From: Frigoribacterium sp. JB110
Lineage (GTDB): Bacteria > Actinomycetota > Actinomycetes > Actinomycetales > Microbacteriaceae
DNA length: 64,000 nucleotides
NCBI RefSeq assembly: GCF_900163665.1
Contig: NZ_FUIA01000019.1
Span: forward strand, 248,001 to 312,000
Direction of reading: 5' to 3'
This document shows positions 32,440 through 40,617 of this stretch, piece by piece. Under the pieces are notes generated by a model. It saw only the letters and a program-made list of their open reading frames with translations. It had not been told where the DNA came from and ran no database searches. The translations under genes were made by a program, and so were the position numbers. Position 1 is the first letter of the stretch, and each line of letters opens with the position of its first letter.

Positions 32440-33063
32440 GTGACGACTCGGGCGCTGTACGTGGAGATCCTGATCCGGGCCCCCCTGGATCGCGTCTGGG
32501 AGCTGACACAGGATGTCGACCTGCACCCGCGCTGGGACGCCAGGTTCTCGGCGATCCGGCCCACGGGCGTTCGCGACGACGGTGCGCGCACGTTCCGCTA
32601 CGAGTTGGCGCTCGGCGTCCGCACGATCCGCGGCACCGGAGTCTCCCTCAGTGAGAAGCGTGCCGCAGGCGGGCCGCGCACGTCGGCGCTCGTGTTCGAC
32701 GCTGATGATCGTCTGTCGCCGTTGCGACGCGGTCGCGGCTATTGGCGCTATGTCCCCCATCCGGAGGGCGTCCGATTCATCACGGGGTATGACTACCAAC
32801 CGTGGTTCGGAGCCTTCGGGCGGCTGCTCGATCGGGTCCTCATCCGACACGTCGTCTGGTGGTTGACCGCGTGGAGTTTCGACCGCCTGCGCCTCTGGGC
32901 CGAATCCGGGATCGAGCCGGAACGGGTGACCTGGTGGCGGGGGTGGCTCCGCGGGCCGCGTGCCAGGGCGCGCAGCTGCCTGTCGCGGCCGTCCGCGCAC
33001 AACGGTCGCGATGTCATGGCCGCTGCCCCTGACTCGCTGTCAAGGATCCGGGACCATGACTGA
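32440..33063 (+). CDS. SRPBCC (polyketide cyclase-like) family protein
   Basis: A protein of about 207 residues. It begins ALYVEILIRAPLDRVWELTQ and continues DVDLHPRWDARF, the START/SRPBCC pattern of a hydrophobic-ligand-binding barrel, with a C-terminal FDRLRLWAES helix. The start is probably GTG at 32440; another in-frame GTG is at 32431. A GATAGT hexamer at 32425-32430 may be a -10 of a near-leaderless mRNA. It overlaps the next gene by 8 nt, so it is part of a three-gene operon with two DUF4166-like proteins. The ligand is unknown. Confidence 0.8.
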   Translation: MTTRALYVEILIRAPLDRVWELTQDVDLHPRWDARFSAIRPTGVRDDGARTFRYELALGVRTIRGTGVSLSEKRAAGGPRTSALVFDADDRLSPLRRGRGYWRYVPHPEGVRFITGYDYQPWFGAFGRLLDRVLIRHVVWWLTAWSFDRLRLWAESGIEPERVTWWRGWLRGPRARARSCLSRPSAHNGRDVMAAAPDSLSRIRDHD

Positions 33064-33754
33064 GCGCACTTCCGCCCCCGTCAGCGTCTTCGCACGAGGG
33101 ATGGGCAAGGACTTCTCACGGTTGCACCCGATGATGCAGCGGCGCTTCGGCGTCGGCACGGCGGCGGGCTACGGCTGCGTCGGAACGGGCGTCATGCACG
33201 AAGTCCGGCGCGGCCCGTGGTGGGTGCGTCCTTTCCTGCTCTTCGGGGCGACGCGCAACATCATGTTCCCGGAAGCGGGCACGGACGTGCCGTTCCGCAT
33301 CGACAACTTCCCGTACGCCGACGACCGCGGCAGGGAGACGGTCACCTTCGTGCGCACGATGCAGGTGCGCCCGGGACGACGGCGCCGGTTCGATGCCACC
33401 ATGGTCTACAGCGCGGAACGCGGTTGCGTCGTGGACTACCTCGGCACCCACCAGCACCTCGCCGTCGATCTCGACCTGTCTGTCACCGAATCCGGCGGAC
33501 TGCGCCTCGTTTCGGGTGAGCAGCGCTTCTACGAGGGACCGATCGCGTTCCGGTTCCCGATGCTGTTCAGCGCACGCGCACACCTCACCGAGCACTACGA
33601 CGAGCAGCGAGGCCGCTACGTGATCGACCTCGAGGTCCGCAATCGGTTCGTCGGCGTGCTGTTCGGATATCGCGGCGAGTTTTCGTGCGAGTTCCCGGAT
33701 GCCGCTGCCATGCCGCCGTCGCTCAAGCCGTATCGAGAGGAGACTCGCGAATGA
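33056..33754 (+). CDS. DUF4166-like protein, first paralogue
   Basis: A 232-residue soluble protein. The N-terminal half includes HPMMQRRFGVG and a Trp-rich RRGPWWVRPFLLFG. The C-terminal half has the LTEHYDE and GYRGEFSCEF segments typical of the DUF4166 family's end. It is related over most of its length to the next gene product, with aligned blocks such as DVPFRIDNFPYA with DVPFHVENRLEQ, and FGYRGEF with LTYRGSF. The ATG at 33056 overlaps the SRPBCC gene. No catalytic residues can be assigned. The family name comes from motif memory and needs a profile search. Confidence 0.75.
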   Translation: MTERTSAPVSVFARGMGKDFSRLHPMMQRRFGVGTAAGYGCVGTGVMHEVRRGPWWVRPFLLFGATRNIMFPEAGTDVPFRIDNFPYADDRGRETVTFVRTMQVRPGRRRRFDATMVYSAERGCVVDYLGTHQHLAVDLDLSVTESGGLRLVSGEQRFYEGPIAFRFPMLFSARAHLTEHYDEQRGRYVIDLEVRNRFVGVLFGYRGEFSCEFPDAAAMPPSLKPYREETRE

Positions 33755-34389
33755 CCTCCGCACCCGATCGCCCTTCCGTGCTGCTCGCCGCGCTCGGGCC
33801 GACGGCCGATGCGCTCCGTCCTGAAGTCGCTCAGTACGCGGAAGGTCCAGGTGACGGCATCGCAGTCTGCGACGGCGTGTTCTCGGTCGCGGGAAGCCGC
33901 TGGGGCCGCTTCGGCCTGCTCGCGCGGCCGTTCGTGGGACCCCGCCTGATGATCACGTCCTACGGCGCCGACGTGCCGTTCCACGTGGAGAATCGGCTCG
34001 AGCAGGCGCCCGACGGTGCAGCCGAACTTCGTGCGACGCGCACGTTCCGCTTCGCGCGACGGACGGAGACGTTCGTCGACGTGCTCCGCGTCGGAGAGCA
34101 GTCGGGCACACTGGTGAACCGGCTCGGCGCAGCGCAGCGCGTGGAGCTGACCCTGCGGTGCGAGGCGACGCCCGAGGGGCACCTTCGTCTGCGGTCGGAA
34201 CGCGCCGTGCTGAGACTCGGGCGCCTGCGCATCCCGCTGCCCGGCGTCTTCTCCGTGAGCGTGCAGGTCGAAGACGGCTTCGACGACGACACCGGATGCC
34301 AGACCGTCCGTGCGCTGGCCAGGAACCCGCTTCTCGGCACCGTGCTGACGTACCGCGGCAGCTTCCGTTGGCGCATCCGTCACCCCTGA
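33751..34389 (+). CDS. DUF4166-like protein, second paralogue
   Basis: A 212-residue paralogue of the preceding protein, sharing DVPFHVENRLEQ, RTFRFARRTETFVD, HLRLRSERAVLRLG and LTYRGSFRWRI at matching positions. It lacks the Trp-rich N-terminal segment. The ATG at 33751 overlaps the preceding stop as ATGA, with GAGAGGAGA upstream. The pair probably arose by tandem duplication and divergence. Function unknown; a role in a small lipid-like or redox pathway with the SRPBCC protein is speculative. Confidence 0.75.
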   Translation: MTSAPDRPSVLLAALGPTADALRPEVAQYAEGPGDGIAVCDGVFSVAGSRWGRFGLLARPFVGPRLMITSYGADVPFHVENRLEQAPDGAAELRATRTFRFARRTETFVDVLRVGEQSGTLVNRLGAAQRVELTLRCEATPEGHLRLRSERAVLRLGRLRIPLPGVFSVSVQVEDGFDDDTGCQTVRALARNPLLGTVLTYRGSFRWRIRHP

Positions 34390-34420
34390 CCGCTCCCCCG
34401 CCCGCCGCACCCCAGGTCGC

Positions 34421-34478
34421 CTCCGGTGTGCCGAACTGCACCAAAACTTCGGCGGAACCACAATCCGCCACACCTGAG
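34421..34478. repeat. 58-nt palindromic repeat, copy 1
   Basis: This element begins CTCCGGTGTGCCGAACTGC and ends with the near-inverted CCGCCACACCTGAG. It matches the 58-nt copies at 34574-34631 and 35751-35808 in length and ends. Between copies 1 and 2 are degenerate half-copies near 34491 and 34530 (TTCCGGTTCCCCAAACTGC). The convergent gap 34390-34667 holds these repeats and no gene. Confidence 0.8.
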
Positions 34479-34573
34479 CAGCCCCGGCCGCCTCCAGCGT
34501 GTCGAGCAGCACCACCGCCAGCCCCATCTCGCTTCCGGTTCCCCAAACTGCACCACCGCCGCACCCCGCTCAC

Positions 34574-34631
34574 CTCCGGTATGCCGAACTGCATCAAGAT
34601 TTCAGCGGAACCGCAATCTGCCACACCGGAG
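34574..34631. repeat. 58-nt palindromic repeat, copy 2
   Basis: This copy begins CTCCGGTATGCCGAACTGC and ends CTGCCACACCGGAG. It has the same 58-nt span and most of the same bases as copy 1. It lies 36 nt beyond the stop of the AbiEi/DUF559-like gene. Confidence 0.8.
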
Positions 34632-34667
34632 TGCGCAACGGCGTCACACCGGAGGGCTGGTCGGCGG

Positions 34668-35615
34668 TCAGGGGCGCCAGCCGCGGGAGCGCAACGCTGC
34701 CTCGGCTCGTCGCTCCAGCCGGTCGCCGTCGCGGAAGAGGATGTTCGTGACCTCGAGCATCGTCCAGTCGTCTGCTCGGAATCGCGCGATGCGCTCGACA
34801 TCTTCGGCGTACGTCGCGTGATGGAGTGCGCCGTGGTACTCGATGCCCAGCTTGTGCTGCGGATACGCCAAGTCGACGCAGCCGAGGAACTGGAACCGGT
34901 CGAACACGTCCATGTTCAGCTCGGGCTCCGGCAGCCCGTGCGCGACGAGACGGAGGCGGCAGGCGGTCTCGCGCGGCGACCATGCGTCACACCGGATGAG
35001 TCCCAGGGCCTCTCTGAGCCGTGCGGCGCCGATGCGGCGACTCGCCTTCAGCGCTTCTCCGAGGCTCTCCACGGTGGTCAGCGGCGGACGGCCCGGATCG
35101 GGTCGGCCGTGTCCCACACGCCACACTCGGCAGAAATAGTCGCCCAGAGCTACGAGGTCCGTCACGCTCCACGCGCCGAGCATCGCCCAGGTCGAGGCCG
35201 GGGAGGCAACTCTCAGCCCCTCCACCTCCGTGATCGAGGCGGCCGCGGAGGGAACGCGGTGACCGCGCACCCCGACAGCACGGGGTACGTGCTGCTCACC
35301 GCAGACGGCGACGTCCACTCCGTGGGGCGTCCGGCCGACCGGCAGGGGCGCGCCCCAGATCGCGGCCGCCGTCTCGTGGCTGAAGAACTCGCTCGGACGC
35401 ATTCGGGCTCGGTAAGCGTGCGCGGCGCGGAGCAGTTGAGCCCTTCGTGACTCACCCTCAACCGAGACGTCGGGGTCGGTGAACCGTCGCACGCCGCGGA
35501 ACGGCCGCTCCAGGTCGGGGCTTCGCAGGCGACCGAACCGCACCCCGGCGTGCCGGGCCTGTTCGACGGAGAAGCAGGCTCCGAGATCCCGCGGGATGTG
35601 TACGAGTCGTGGCAT
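34668..35615 (-). CDS. AbiEi-like winged-helix / DUF559 nuclease-like protein
   Basis: A 315-residue protein. The N-terminal half resembles the AbiEi antitoxin-like region: RFGRLRSPDLERPFRGVRRF, then SHETAAAIWGAPLP and VASPASTWAMLG. The C-terminal about 90 residues resemble DUF559, a Vsr-like PD-(D/E)XK fold, with CVDLAYPQHKLGIEYHG giving the Asp and Glu-x-x motif, then RADDWTMLEV. It is solitary: no AbiEii-type toxin gene lies beside it. The ATG at 35615 is the first good start. Palindromic 58-nt repeats lie on both sides, which suggests a mobile or recently inserted locus. Activity unproven. Confidence 0.75.
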   Translation of the reverse strand: MPRLVHIPRDLGACFSVEQARHAGVRFGRLRSPDLERPFRGVRRFTDPDVSVEGESRRAQLLRAAHAYRARMRPSEFFSHETAAAIWGAPLPVGRTPHGVDVAVCGEQHVPRAVGVRGHRVPSAAASITEVEGLRVASPASTWAMLGAWSVTDLVALGDYFCRVWRVGHGRPDPGRPPLTTVESLGEALKASRRIGAARLREALGLIRCDAWSPRETACRLRLVAHGLPEPELNMDVFDRFQFLGCVDLAYPQHKLGIEYHGALHHATYAEDVERIARFRADDWTMLEVTNILFRDGDRLERRAEAALRSRGWRP

Positions 35616-35750
35616 GCCCCCACGCTGACACCGTCATCAACCGGATCCGCCAGAATCCACAACCCGATTTCGCCACTCTCGCAGTTATTCACAACCGGCC
35701 GCCCACAGCTTCCGGTGTGCCGAGTTGCTCCACCCGCGCGCTGGAGCGCC

Positions 35751-35808
35751 CTCAGGTGTGGCACATTGCGCCAAATCTGCCGCAGAAGCGCAGTTCCGCA
35801 CACCGGAG
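35751..35808. repeat. 58-nt palindromic repeat, copy 3
   Basis: This copy begins CTCAGGTGTGGCACATTGC and ends CGCACACCGGAG. Its reverse complement is closer to copy 1 than its forward strand, so it is probably in the opposite orientation. A partial unit (TTCCGGTGTGCCGAGTTGC) lies 30 nt before it. The gap 35616-35879 holds this repeat and the rpsD terminator but no gene. Confidence 0.75.
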
Positions 35809-35836
35809 CTGGGGCCGCCGAGCACAGGACGCGCAA

Positions 35837-35870
35837 AAAGGGCGCCGGGGTGTAACCCCCGGCGCCCTTT
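35837..35870 (-). terminator. Intrinsic terminator of rpsD
   Basis: On the minus strand AAAGGGCGCCGGGG pairs with CCCCGGCGCCCTTT around a short loop and runs into TTTTTGCGC. It starts 10 nt after the rpsD stop. It is a classical strong GC stem with a U-tract. Confidence 0.9.
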
Positions 35871-35879
35871 GCGGCGGCT

Positions 35880-36509
35880 CTAGCGAGCTGCGTAGTACTC
35901 GACGACGAGCTGCACGTCACACGTGACGGGCACCTCGGCGCGCTTCGGGCGGCGCACCAGCTTGGTCTGGAGCTTGTCGAGCTCGACCTCGAGGTAGCCG
36001 GGAACCGGGGGCAGCACCTCGGCGTGGCCGCCGGCTGCTGCGACCTGGAACGGCTCGGTGCCCTCGCTGCGCTCCTTGACGTGGATCGTCTGGCCCGGCT
36101 TCACGCGGAACGACGGGCGGTCGACGATCTTGCCGTCAACGAGGATGTGGCGGTGCACGACGAACTGGCGTGCCTGCGAGGTCGTGCGGGCGAAGCCCGA
36201 ACGCAGCACGATCGCGTCGAGACGCATCTCGAGCAGCTCGACGAGGTTCTCACCGGTCAGGCCGTCGGTGCGGCGCGCCTCGTTGAAGGCGATGCGGAGC
36301 TGCTTCTCGCGGATGCCGTACTGCTCGCGCAGACGCTGCTTCTCCTTGAGACGAACCGCATAGTCGCTGTCGGACTTGCGCTTGGTCCGGCCGTGGGGGC
36401 CGGGGCCGTAGGGGCGCTTCTCCATGTAGCGAGCGGCCTTGGGCGTGAGCGCCACGCCGAGCGCGCGGGAGAGGCGGACCTTGCGGCGGTCCTGGGACTT
36501 CGTAGTCAT
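35880..36509 (-). CDS. rpsD: 30S ribosomal protein S4
   Basis: S4 nucleates assembly of the 30S body. The 209-residue protein shows SQDRRKVRLSRALGVALTPK, EKRPYGPGPHGRTKRK, and the S4 RNA-binding domain with LVELLEMRLDAIVLRSGFAR and RQFVVHRHILVDGK. The ATG at 36509 follows GAAAGG. It is monocistronic, with its own terminator and a long upstream gap. Confidence 0.98.
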   Translation of the reverse strand: MTTKSQDRRKVRLSRALGVALTPKAARYMEKRPYGPGPHGRTKRKSDSDYAVRLKEKQRLREQYGIREKQLRIAFNEARRTDGLTGENLVELLEMRLDAIVLRSGFARTTSQARQFVVHRHILVDGKIVDRPSFRVKPGQTIHVKERSEGTEPFQVAAAGGHAEVLPPVPGYLEVELDKLQTKLVRRPKRAEVPVTCDVQLVVEYYAAR

Positions 36510-36763
36510 GATTCCTTTCACGTGGCCGCGACTTTCGCGTGCCTACGGACGTACATCCCCGCTTCTCCGGATGACGGCGTACGCCGGACTGCCGTCTGGA
36601 TCATGCAGCGGGGTGTGCCCGAAGTTCGAGCCGATCAAGCTTACCAGACAGGCGCACGGCCGCCGTGCACCAAGATCACCGCGCGCGAGTGCCGCTCCGG
36701 CGCCGGATGCTGCCGTCGGATCGGCGCGCTCGAGACTCCGCGCACACGCGAGGATGCCGAGCC
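36510..36763. other. rpsD upstream region without a gene
   Basis: This 254-nt gap between rarA (stop at 36764) and rpsD has no supportable ORF. On the minus strand a TAAGCT at 36638-36643 fits the TANNNT -10. It would give rpsD a leader of about 120 nt, possibly structured. No known ribosomal leader motif was recognised. Confidence 0.4.
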
Positions 36764-38119
36764 TCAGGCGCCGCCGATGATGCGCCGGATCTTCTCCAGT
36801 CGCTCGCCGATCTCGCGCTCGCCGCCCAGCGGTCGCGGTTCGTAGTAGCGGCGGCCGCGCAGCACATCCGGAAGGTACTGCTGCGTCACGACGCCGATGT
36901 CGCTGTCGTGCGGGTATGCGTACCCCTTGCCGTGCCCGAGCCGCTTCGCTCCTGCGTAGTGCGCATCGCGCAGGTGGAGCGGAACGGGCCCCATCTTCCC
37001 GGCGCGGACATCAGCGAGAGCCTGATCGATCGCGTTGATCGTCGCGGGCGACTTCGGGGCCGTGGCGAGGTAGATGGTCGCCTCTGCAAGCGGGAGGCGC
37101 CCCTCCGGCATGCCGATGAATGCCACGGCATCGGCAGCAGCGGACGCGATCTGCAGCGCACGCGGATCGGCGAGACCGATGTCTTCCGCCGCGTGCACCA
37201 CGAGGCGACGCGCGATGAAGCGAGCGTCCTCCCCTGCTTCGATCATCCGCGCCAAGTAGTGCACGGCGGCATCCGGATCTGAGCCGCGGATCGATTTGAT
37301 GAACGCACTGATGACGTCGTAGTGCTCGTCGCCCTGACGGTCGTAGCGCAGCAGCGCCCTGTCGACCGCCTGTTCGACATGGCCCTCCGTCACTCGTGCG
37401 ACCGGCGCGCCCTCGCCGTCCGGAGTCTCTCCCGCCTCGGCGCGCTCGGACACGCTGACGCCCGCCGCCGCCTCGAGCGCGGTCAGCGCCCGACGGGCGT
37501 CTCCGCTGGCCAGCTGGATCAGACCCGCCCGTGCCTCCGGCGCCAGCTCGACCTGCCCCTGCAGCCCCCGTGCATCCGTGAGCGCACGGTCGATGAGCGC
37601 TCCGAGATCGTCGTCGGTGAGCGGTCTGAGGGTGAGCAGCAGCGAACGCGACAACAGCGGAGAAATCACGGAGAACGATGGATTCTCTGTCGTCGCCGCG
37701 ATGAGGATGACCCATCCGTTCTCAACACCAGGCAGCAGTGCGTCCTGCTGGGCCTTGGTGAAGCGGTGGATCTCGTCGAGGAACAGGATCGTCGATTGGC
37801 CGTACAGGTCGCGCTGATCGAGCGCTTCCTTCATCACCTCTCGCACGTCCTTCACCCCTGCGGTGATCGCCGAGAGCTCGACGAATCGACGACCGGATGA
37901 GCGGGCGATCGCCTGCGCGAGCGTCGTCTTCCCCGTGCCGGGAGGCCCCCACAGGATCACGGAGACCGTTCCGGGCTTCGTCGCAGCGGGGTCTGCGAGC
38001 GCCACGATCGGCGACCCAGGCTTCAGCAGATGCGCCTGCCCGGCCACTTCGTCGAGAGACACCGGACGCATCCGCACGGCGAGGGGCGTCTGGCCCGTGA
38101 AAAGTGCGGTATTCGTCAC
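36764..38119 (-). CDS. rarA: Replication-associated recombination ATPase RarA (MgsA)
   Basis: RarA is a clamp-loader-like AAA+ ATPase acting at stalled forks. The 451-residue protein has the Walker A loop [17 protein letters not shown], the Walker B segment [19 protein letters not shown], sensor 1 [10 protein letters not shown], and the C-terminal tetramerisation region with [19 protein letters not shown]. The start is a GTG ([10 protein letters not shown]). TAGGCT lies 6 nt upstream, giving the leaderless geometry seen at several genes here. It is divergent from the 38174 gene. Confidence 0.96.
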   Translation of the reverse strand: MTNTALFTGQTPLAVRMRPVSLDEVAGQAHLLKPGSPIVALADPAATKPGTVSVILWGPPGTGKTTLAQAIARSSGRRFVELSAITAGVKDVREVMKEALDQRDLYGQSTILFLDEIHRFTKAQQDALLPGVENGWVILIAATTENPSFSVISPLLSRSLLLTLRPLTDDDLGALIDRALTDARGLQGQVELAPEARAGLIQLASGDARRALTALEAAAGVSVSERAEAGETPDGEGAPVARVTEGHVEQAVDRALLRYDRQGDEHYDVISAFIKSIRGSDPDAAVHYLARMIEAGEDARFIARRLVVHAAEDIGLADPRALQIASAAADAVAFIGMPEGRLPLAEATIYLATAPKSPATINAIDQALADVRAGKMGPVPLHLRDAHYAGAKRLGHGKGYAYPHDSDIGVVTQQYLPDVLRGRRYYEPRPLGGEREIGERLEKIRRIIGGA

Positions 38120-38125
38120 TCCCCC

Positions 38126-38167
38126 AGCCTACGCGGGGCATCGGACATCGAGACGTGACGGTAGGCT
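38126..38167. promoter_or_regulatory. Divergent leaderless promoters of rarA and the 38174 gene
   Basis: On the minus strand TAGGCT precedes the rarA GTG by 6 nt. On the plus strand TAGGCT (38162-38167) precedes the GTG of the next gene by 6 nt. Two leaderless promoters therefore share the gap of about 54 nt. The rarA-side position could be off by one base. Confidence 0.6.
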
Positions 38168-38173
38168 CGTCCC

Positions 38174-38446
38174 GTGGCACACGGCAAGTCGAAGACACAG
38201 CGCGAGGAGCGCGAACGCGCCCAGCGGTACATCGCCCGTACGTCGATGCATGAGCAGCAGCAGCGACGCAAGAAGCGCGACAACGTCGTCGTCTCGGTTG
38301 CCGGGGCCATCGTGCTCGCAGCAGCGATCGGCGCACAGATCGCCTACTACGGCGCGGGGCCGGGCGTGGCGGAGCTCGAGCCCTCCCCGACATCCACGAC
38401 GGACGTGCCCTCTCAGGAGCCCGCACCGCTGCCGCTCGACGAGTGA
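38174..38446 (+). CDS. Small membrane protein of unknown function
   Basis: A 90-residue protein. The basic N-terminal region (KSKTQREERERAQRYIA, QQQRRKKRDN) precedes a predicted helix at about residues 38-58 (VVVSVAGAIVLAAAIGAQIA), and a Pro/Ser/Thr-rich tail follows. This suggests an N-in single-pass protein. The start is GTG, with TAGGCT 6 nt upstream. It precedes the DUF349 gene in the same direction but has a separate promoter from it. Function unknown. Confidence 0.75.
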   Translation: MAHGKSKTQREERERAQRYIARTSMHEQQQRRKKRDNVVVSVAGAIVLAAAIGAQIAYYGAGPGVAELEPSPTSTTDVPSQEPAPLPLDE

Positions 38447-38508
38447 GCCGACCCGCCTGCCCCGCACCGGAGCAGGCATCCGGCAGACATTTCCGCACGC
38501 GAATCCCG

Positions 38509-38514
38509 TAGGCT
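38509..38514 (+). promoter_or_regulatory. Candidate -10 element of the DUF349 gene
   Basis: TAGGCT lies about 50 nt upstream of the GTG at 38564. Unlike its neighbours this transcript would have a leader containing AAGGAG (38551-38556). Confidence 0.5.
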
Positions 38515-38563
38515 GGGCCCGTCCCTCGTCCTTTCTGCGGTTCGCCGCCCAAGGAGCCCCACA

Positions 38564-40522
38564 GTGAGCACCCCCGACCACACCAACGACGACAGCACCG
38601 CGCCGGAGCACACGGACGCGACGCCGATCGAGACGCCGCAGCCCGCCGCGGAGACGACCGCTCCCGATACCGGCCAGAACGCGACGCCGACCGACGCAGA
38701 GGCGACAGCTCCCGCGGCGGAAGCGCCGACGGACGGCACGGATGCGACGCAGGCCGCCCCCGAGGAGCCGAGCACCGCAGCGGAACCCGAAGAGGCCCAG
38801 GCAACCGAGAACGCGCACGGCGCACCAGGTGATTCGCCAGCCGAGGAGACCGCCACCGCCGACGCACCCGAGCAGCCGGCCCCCGAGACGGAGTCGGCCG
38901 TGACCTCGGCTCCTGACACGGAGGCACCGGCTTCGGCATCCGAGATCGCGCAGAGCGCGCCGGATGAGTCGGCCACAGAGGAGACGGCCCCCGTTGACGC
39001 GTCACCCGCTGCAGCAGGAGCCGGCGAAGCATCGGCCCCGGCCGCCGAGACCGCAGAGACGACGCACGGCGAGGCGGCTCCGGCCACCGCCGGCGAGGCA
39101 GCCGCCGCGACGCCGACTGCCGCAGAAGAGTCCGCGGCTCCGACCGACGCGCCGGAGTCAGCTCCTGCCGCACCGGTTCCGACGCCCGCCGCGGTGCCGA
39201 AGCCGCGGCCCATGCCCCGCCCCACCCCGGCGGCGGTCCCTCACTCCAACGCGCCTGTCACTCCGGCAGCGCCCGTCGTGCCGACGACGTCTTCCGCCGA
39301 GGCGGAGCGGTGGGGCCGTATCGAGCCCGATGGCACCGTCGCCGTGCACGAGGGCGACGACTGGCGCGTCGTCGGCGAATATCCCGATGGCACGCCGGAA
39401 GAGGCGCTGGCCTACTTCGCGCGCAAGTTCAACGACCTCGAGGTCCGCGTCGTCACGCTGGAGCAGCGTCACGCGACCGGTGGTGCATCCGCCTCCGACC
39501 TGCGCAGACAGGCTGCCGCGCTGAAGGGCGAGGTCGTCGGTGCCGCGGCCGTCGGTGATCTCGTCGGTCTCGCCGGCCGGCTCGACGCCCTCACCGATGC
39601 GCTCGCAGAGGCGAGCGAGGAGGAGGCAGCGGCCAACCGCGCCGCGCTCGACGCCGCCATCGCCGAGCGCGAGTCCATCGTCGTGAAGGTCGAGGAGCTC
39701 GCGGCTCGCGACCCGAAGCAGGTGCAGTGGAAGCAGGCATCGGCCGAGCTCGACGCGATCTTCGCGGACTGGCAGAACCACCAGAAGACCGGCCCGCGCC
39801 TGCCGAAGTCTGTGGCTCAGGCGCTCTGGAAGCGGTTCCGCGATTCCCGCGCGACCTTCGAACGCAACCGCCGCGCGTTCTTCGCGCAGCTCGACGAGCA
39901 GCACAAGACCGCTCGCGACCGCAAGGCGCGCATCGTGGAGCGGGCAGAGGCACTCGCGCCGCAGGGCGAACAGGGCATTCCCTCCTACCGCGCGCTCCTC
40001 GACGAGTGGAAGGCCGCTGGCCGCGCGGGCCGCAAGACCGATGACTCGCTGTGGGCACGGTTCAAAGCGGCAGGCGATCTGCTGTACGGCGCCCGCGCCG
40101 AGCGCGATGCCGCAGAGCAGGCGGAGTCGCAGCCGCGCATCGCCGCTCGCGAGGAGCTGCTGCTCGAGGCGGCAGCAGTCGCCGACGAGAAGGACCTGGT
40201 CAAGGCGCGCAAGTTGCTGACGAACATCCAGGATCGCTGGGAGGAGGTCGGCCGTATCTTCCCGCGCGAAGCGGAACGCGCTCTCGACGGCAAGATGCGC
40301 CAGATCGAGCAGGACCTGAAGCGTCGTGAAGAGGTCGACTGGAAGAAGAACGACCCCCGCACCAGGGCGCGTGCGAACGACATGTCGCAGCAGTTGGAGG
40401 AGGCGATCGCCGCGCTCGAAGCAGACCTCTCCGCCGCTGAGGCAACAGGCGACAAGCGCAGGATCGATAAGGCGCGCGAGGCGCTCGAGGCACGGCGCGC
40501 TTGGCTGCGCGCGATCGGCTGA
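38564..40522 (+). CDS. DUF349 domain protein with long low-complexity N-terminus
   Basis: A 652-residue protein. The first 235 residues are an Ala/Glu/Pro/Thr-rich, probably disordered acidic region, followed by a short beta segment (WGRIEPDGTVAVHEGDDW). The rest is helical and coiled-coil with three DUF349-type repeats: FADWQNHQKTGPRLPKSV/LWKRFRDSRATF, LLDEWKAAGRAGRKTD/LWARFKAAGD, and LLTNIQDRWEEVGRIFPRE. The start is GTG at 38564 after AAGGAG. An intrinsic terminator follows. DUF349 proteins are common in actinobacteria; their function is not established. Confidence 0.9.
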   Translation: MSTPDHTNDDSTAPEHTDATPIETPQPAAETTAPDTGQNATPTDAEATAPAAEAPTDGTDATQAAPEEPSTAAEPEEAQATENAHGAPGDSPAEETATADAPEQPAPETESAVTSAPDTEAPASASEIAQSAPDESATEETAPVDASPAAAGAGEASAPAAETAETTHGEAAPATAGEAAAATPTAAEESAAPTDAPESAPAAPVPTPAAVPKPRPMPRPTPAAVPHSNAPVTPAAPVVPTTSSAEAERWGRIEPDGTVAVHEGDDWRVVGEYPDGTPEEALAYFARKFNDLEVRVVTLEQRHATGGASASDLRRQAAALKGEVVGAAAVGDLVGLAGRLDALTDALAEASEEEAAANRAALDAAIAERESIVVKVEELAARDPKQVQWKQASAELDAIFADWQNHQKTGPRLPKSVAQALWKRFRDSRATFERNRRAFFAQLDEQHKTARDRKARIVERAEALAPQGEQGIPSYRALLDEWKAAGRAGRKTDDSLWARFKAAGDLLYGARAERDAAEQAESQPRIAAREELLLEAAAVADEKDLVKARKLLTNIQDRWEEVGRIFPREAERALDGKMRQIEQDLKRREEVDWKKNDPRTRARANDMSQQLEEAIAALEADLSAAEATGDKRRIDKAREALEARRAWLRAIG

Positions 40523-40538
40523 CGCCTTCTCCTCCACA

Positions 40539-40573
40539 GTCGCCCCCGGCCGCGTGCCGGGGGCGACTTCTTT
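40539..40573 (+). terminator. Intrinsic terminator of the DUF349 gene
   Basis: GTCGCCCCCGG (40539-40549) pairs perfectly with CCGGGGGCGAC (40557-40567), followed by TTCTTT. It begins 17 nt after the stop. Confidence 0.9.
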
Positions 40574-40617
40574 CCACAGGGGTTCCGCATCCGACAAGGA
40601 CGCACGAGTCTGGAGTC

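Noticed and set aside
34421..34631. CRISPR-like pattern from repeats 1 and 2
   Set aside because: Only two full copies with degenerate half-copies between, each copy itself palindromic and divergent, no regular spacers and no cas genes.
38564..39240. Possible repeat array in the low-complexity start of the DUF349 gene
   Set aside because: The Ala/Glu/Pro/Thr codons recur, but there is no fixed period at DNA level. It reads as a disordered protein segment.
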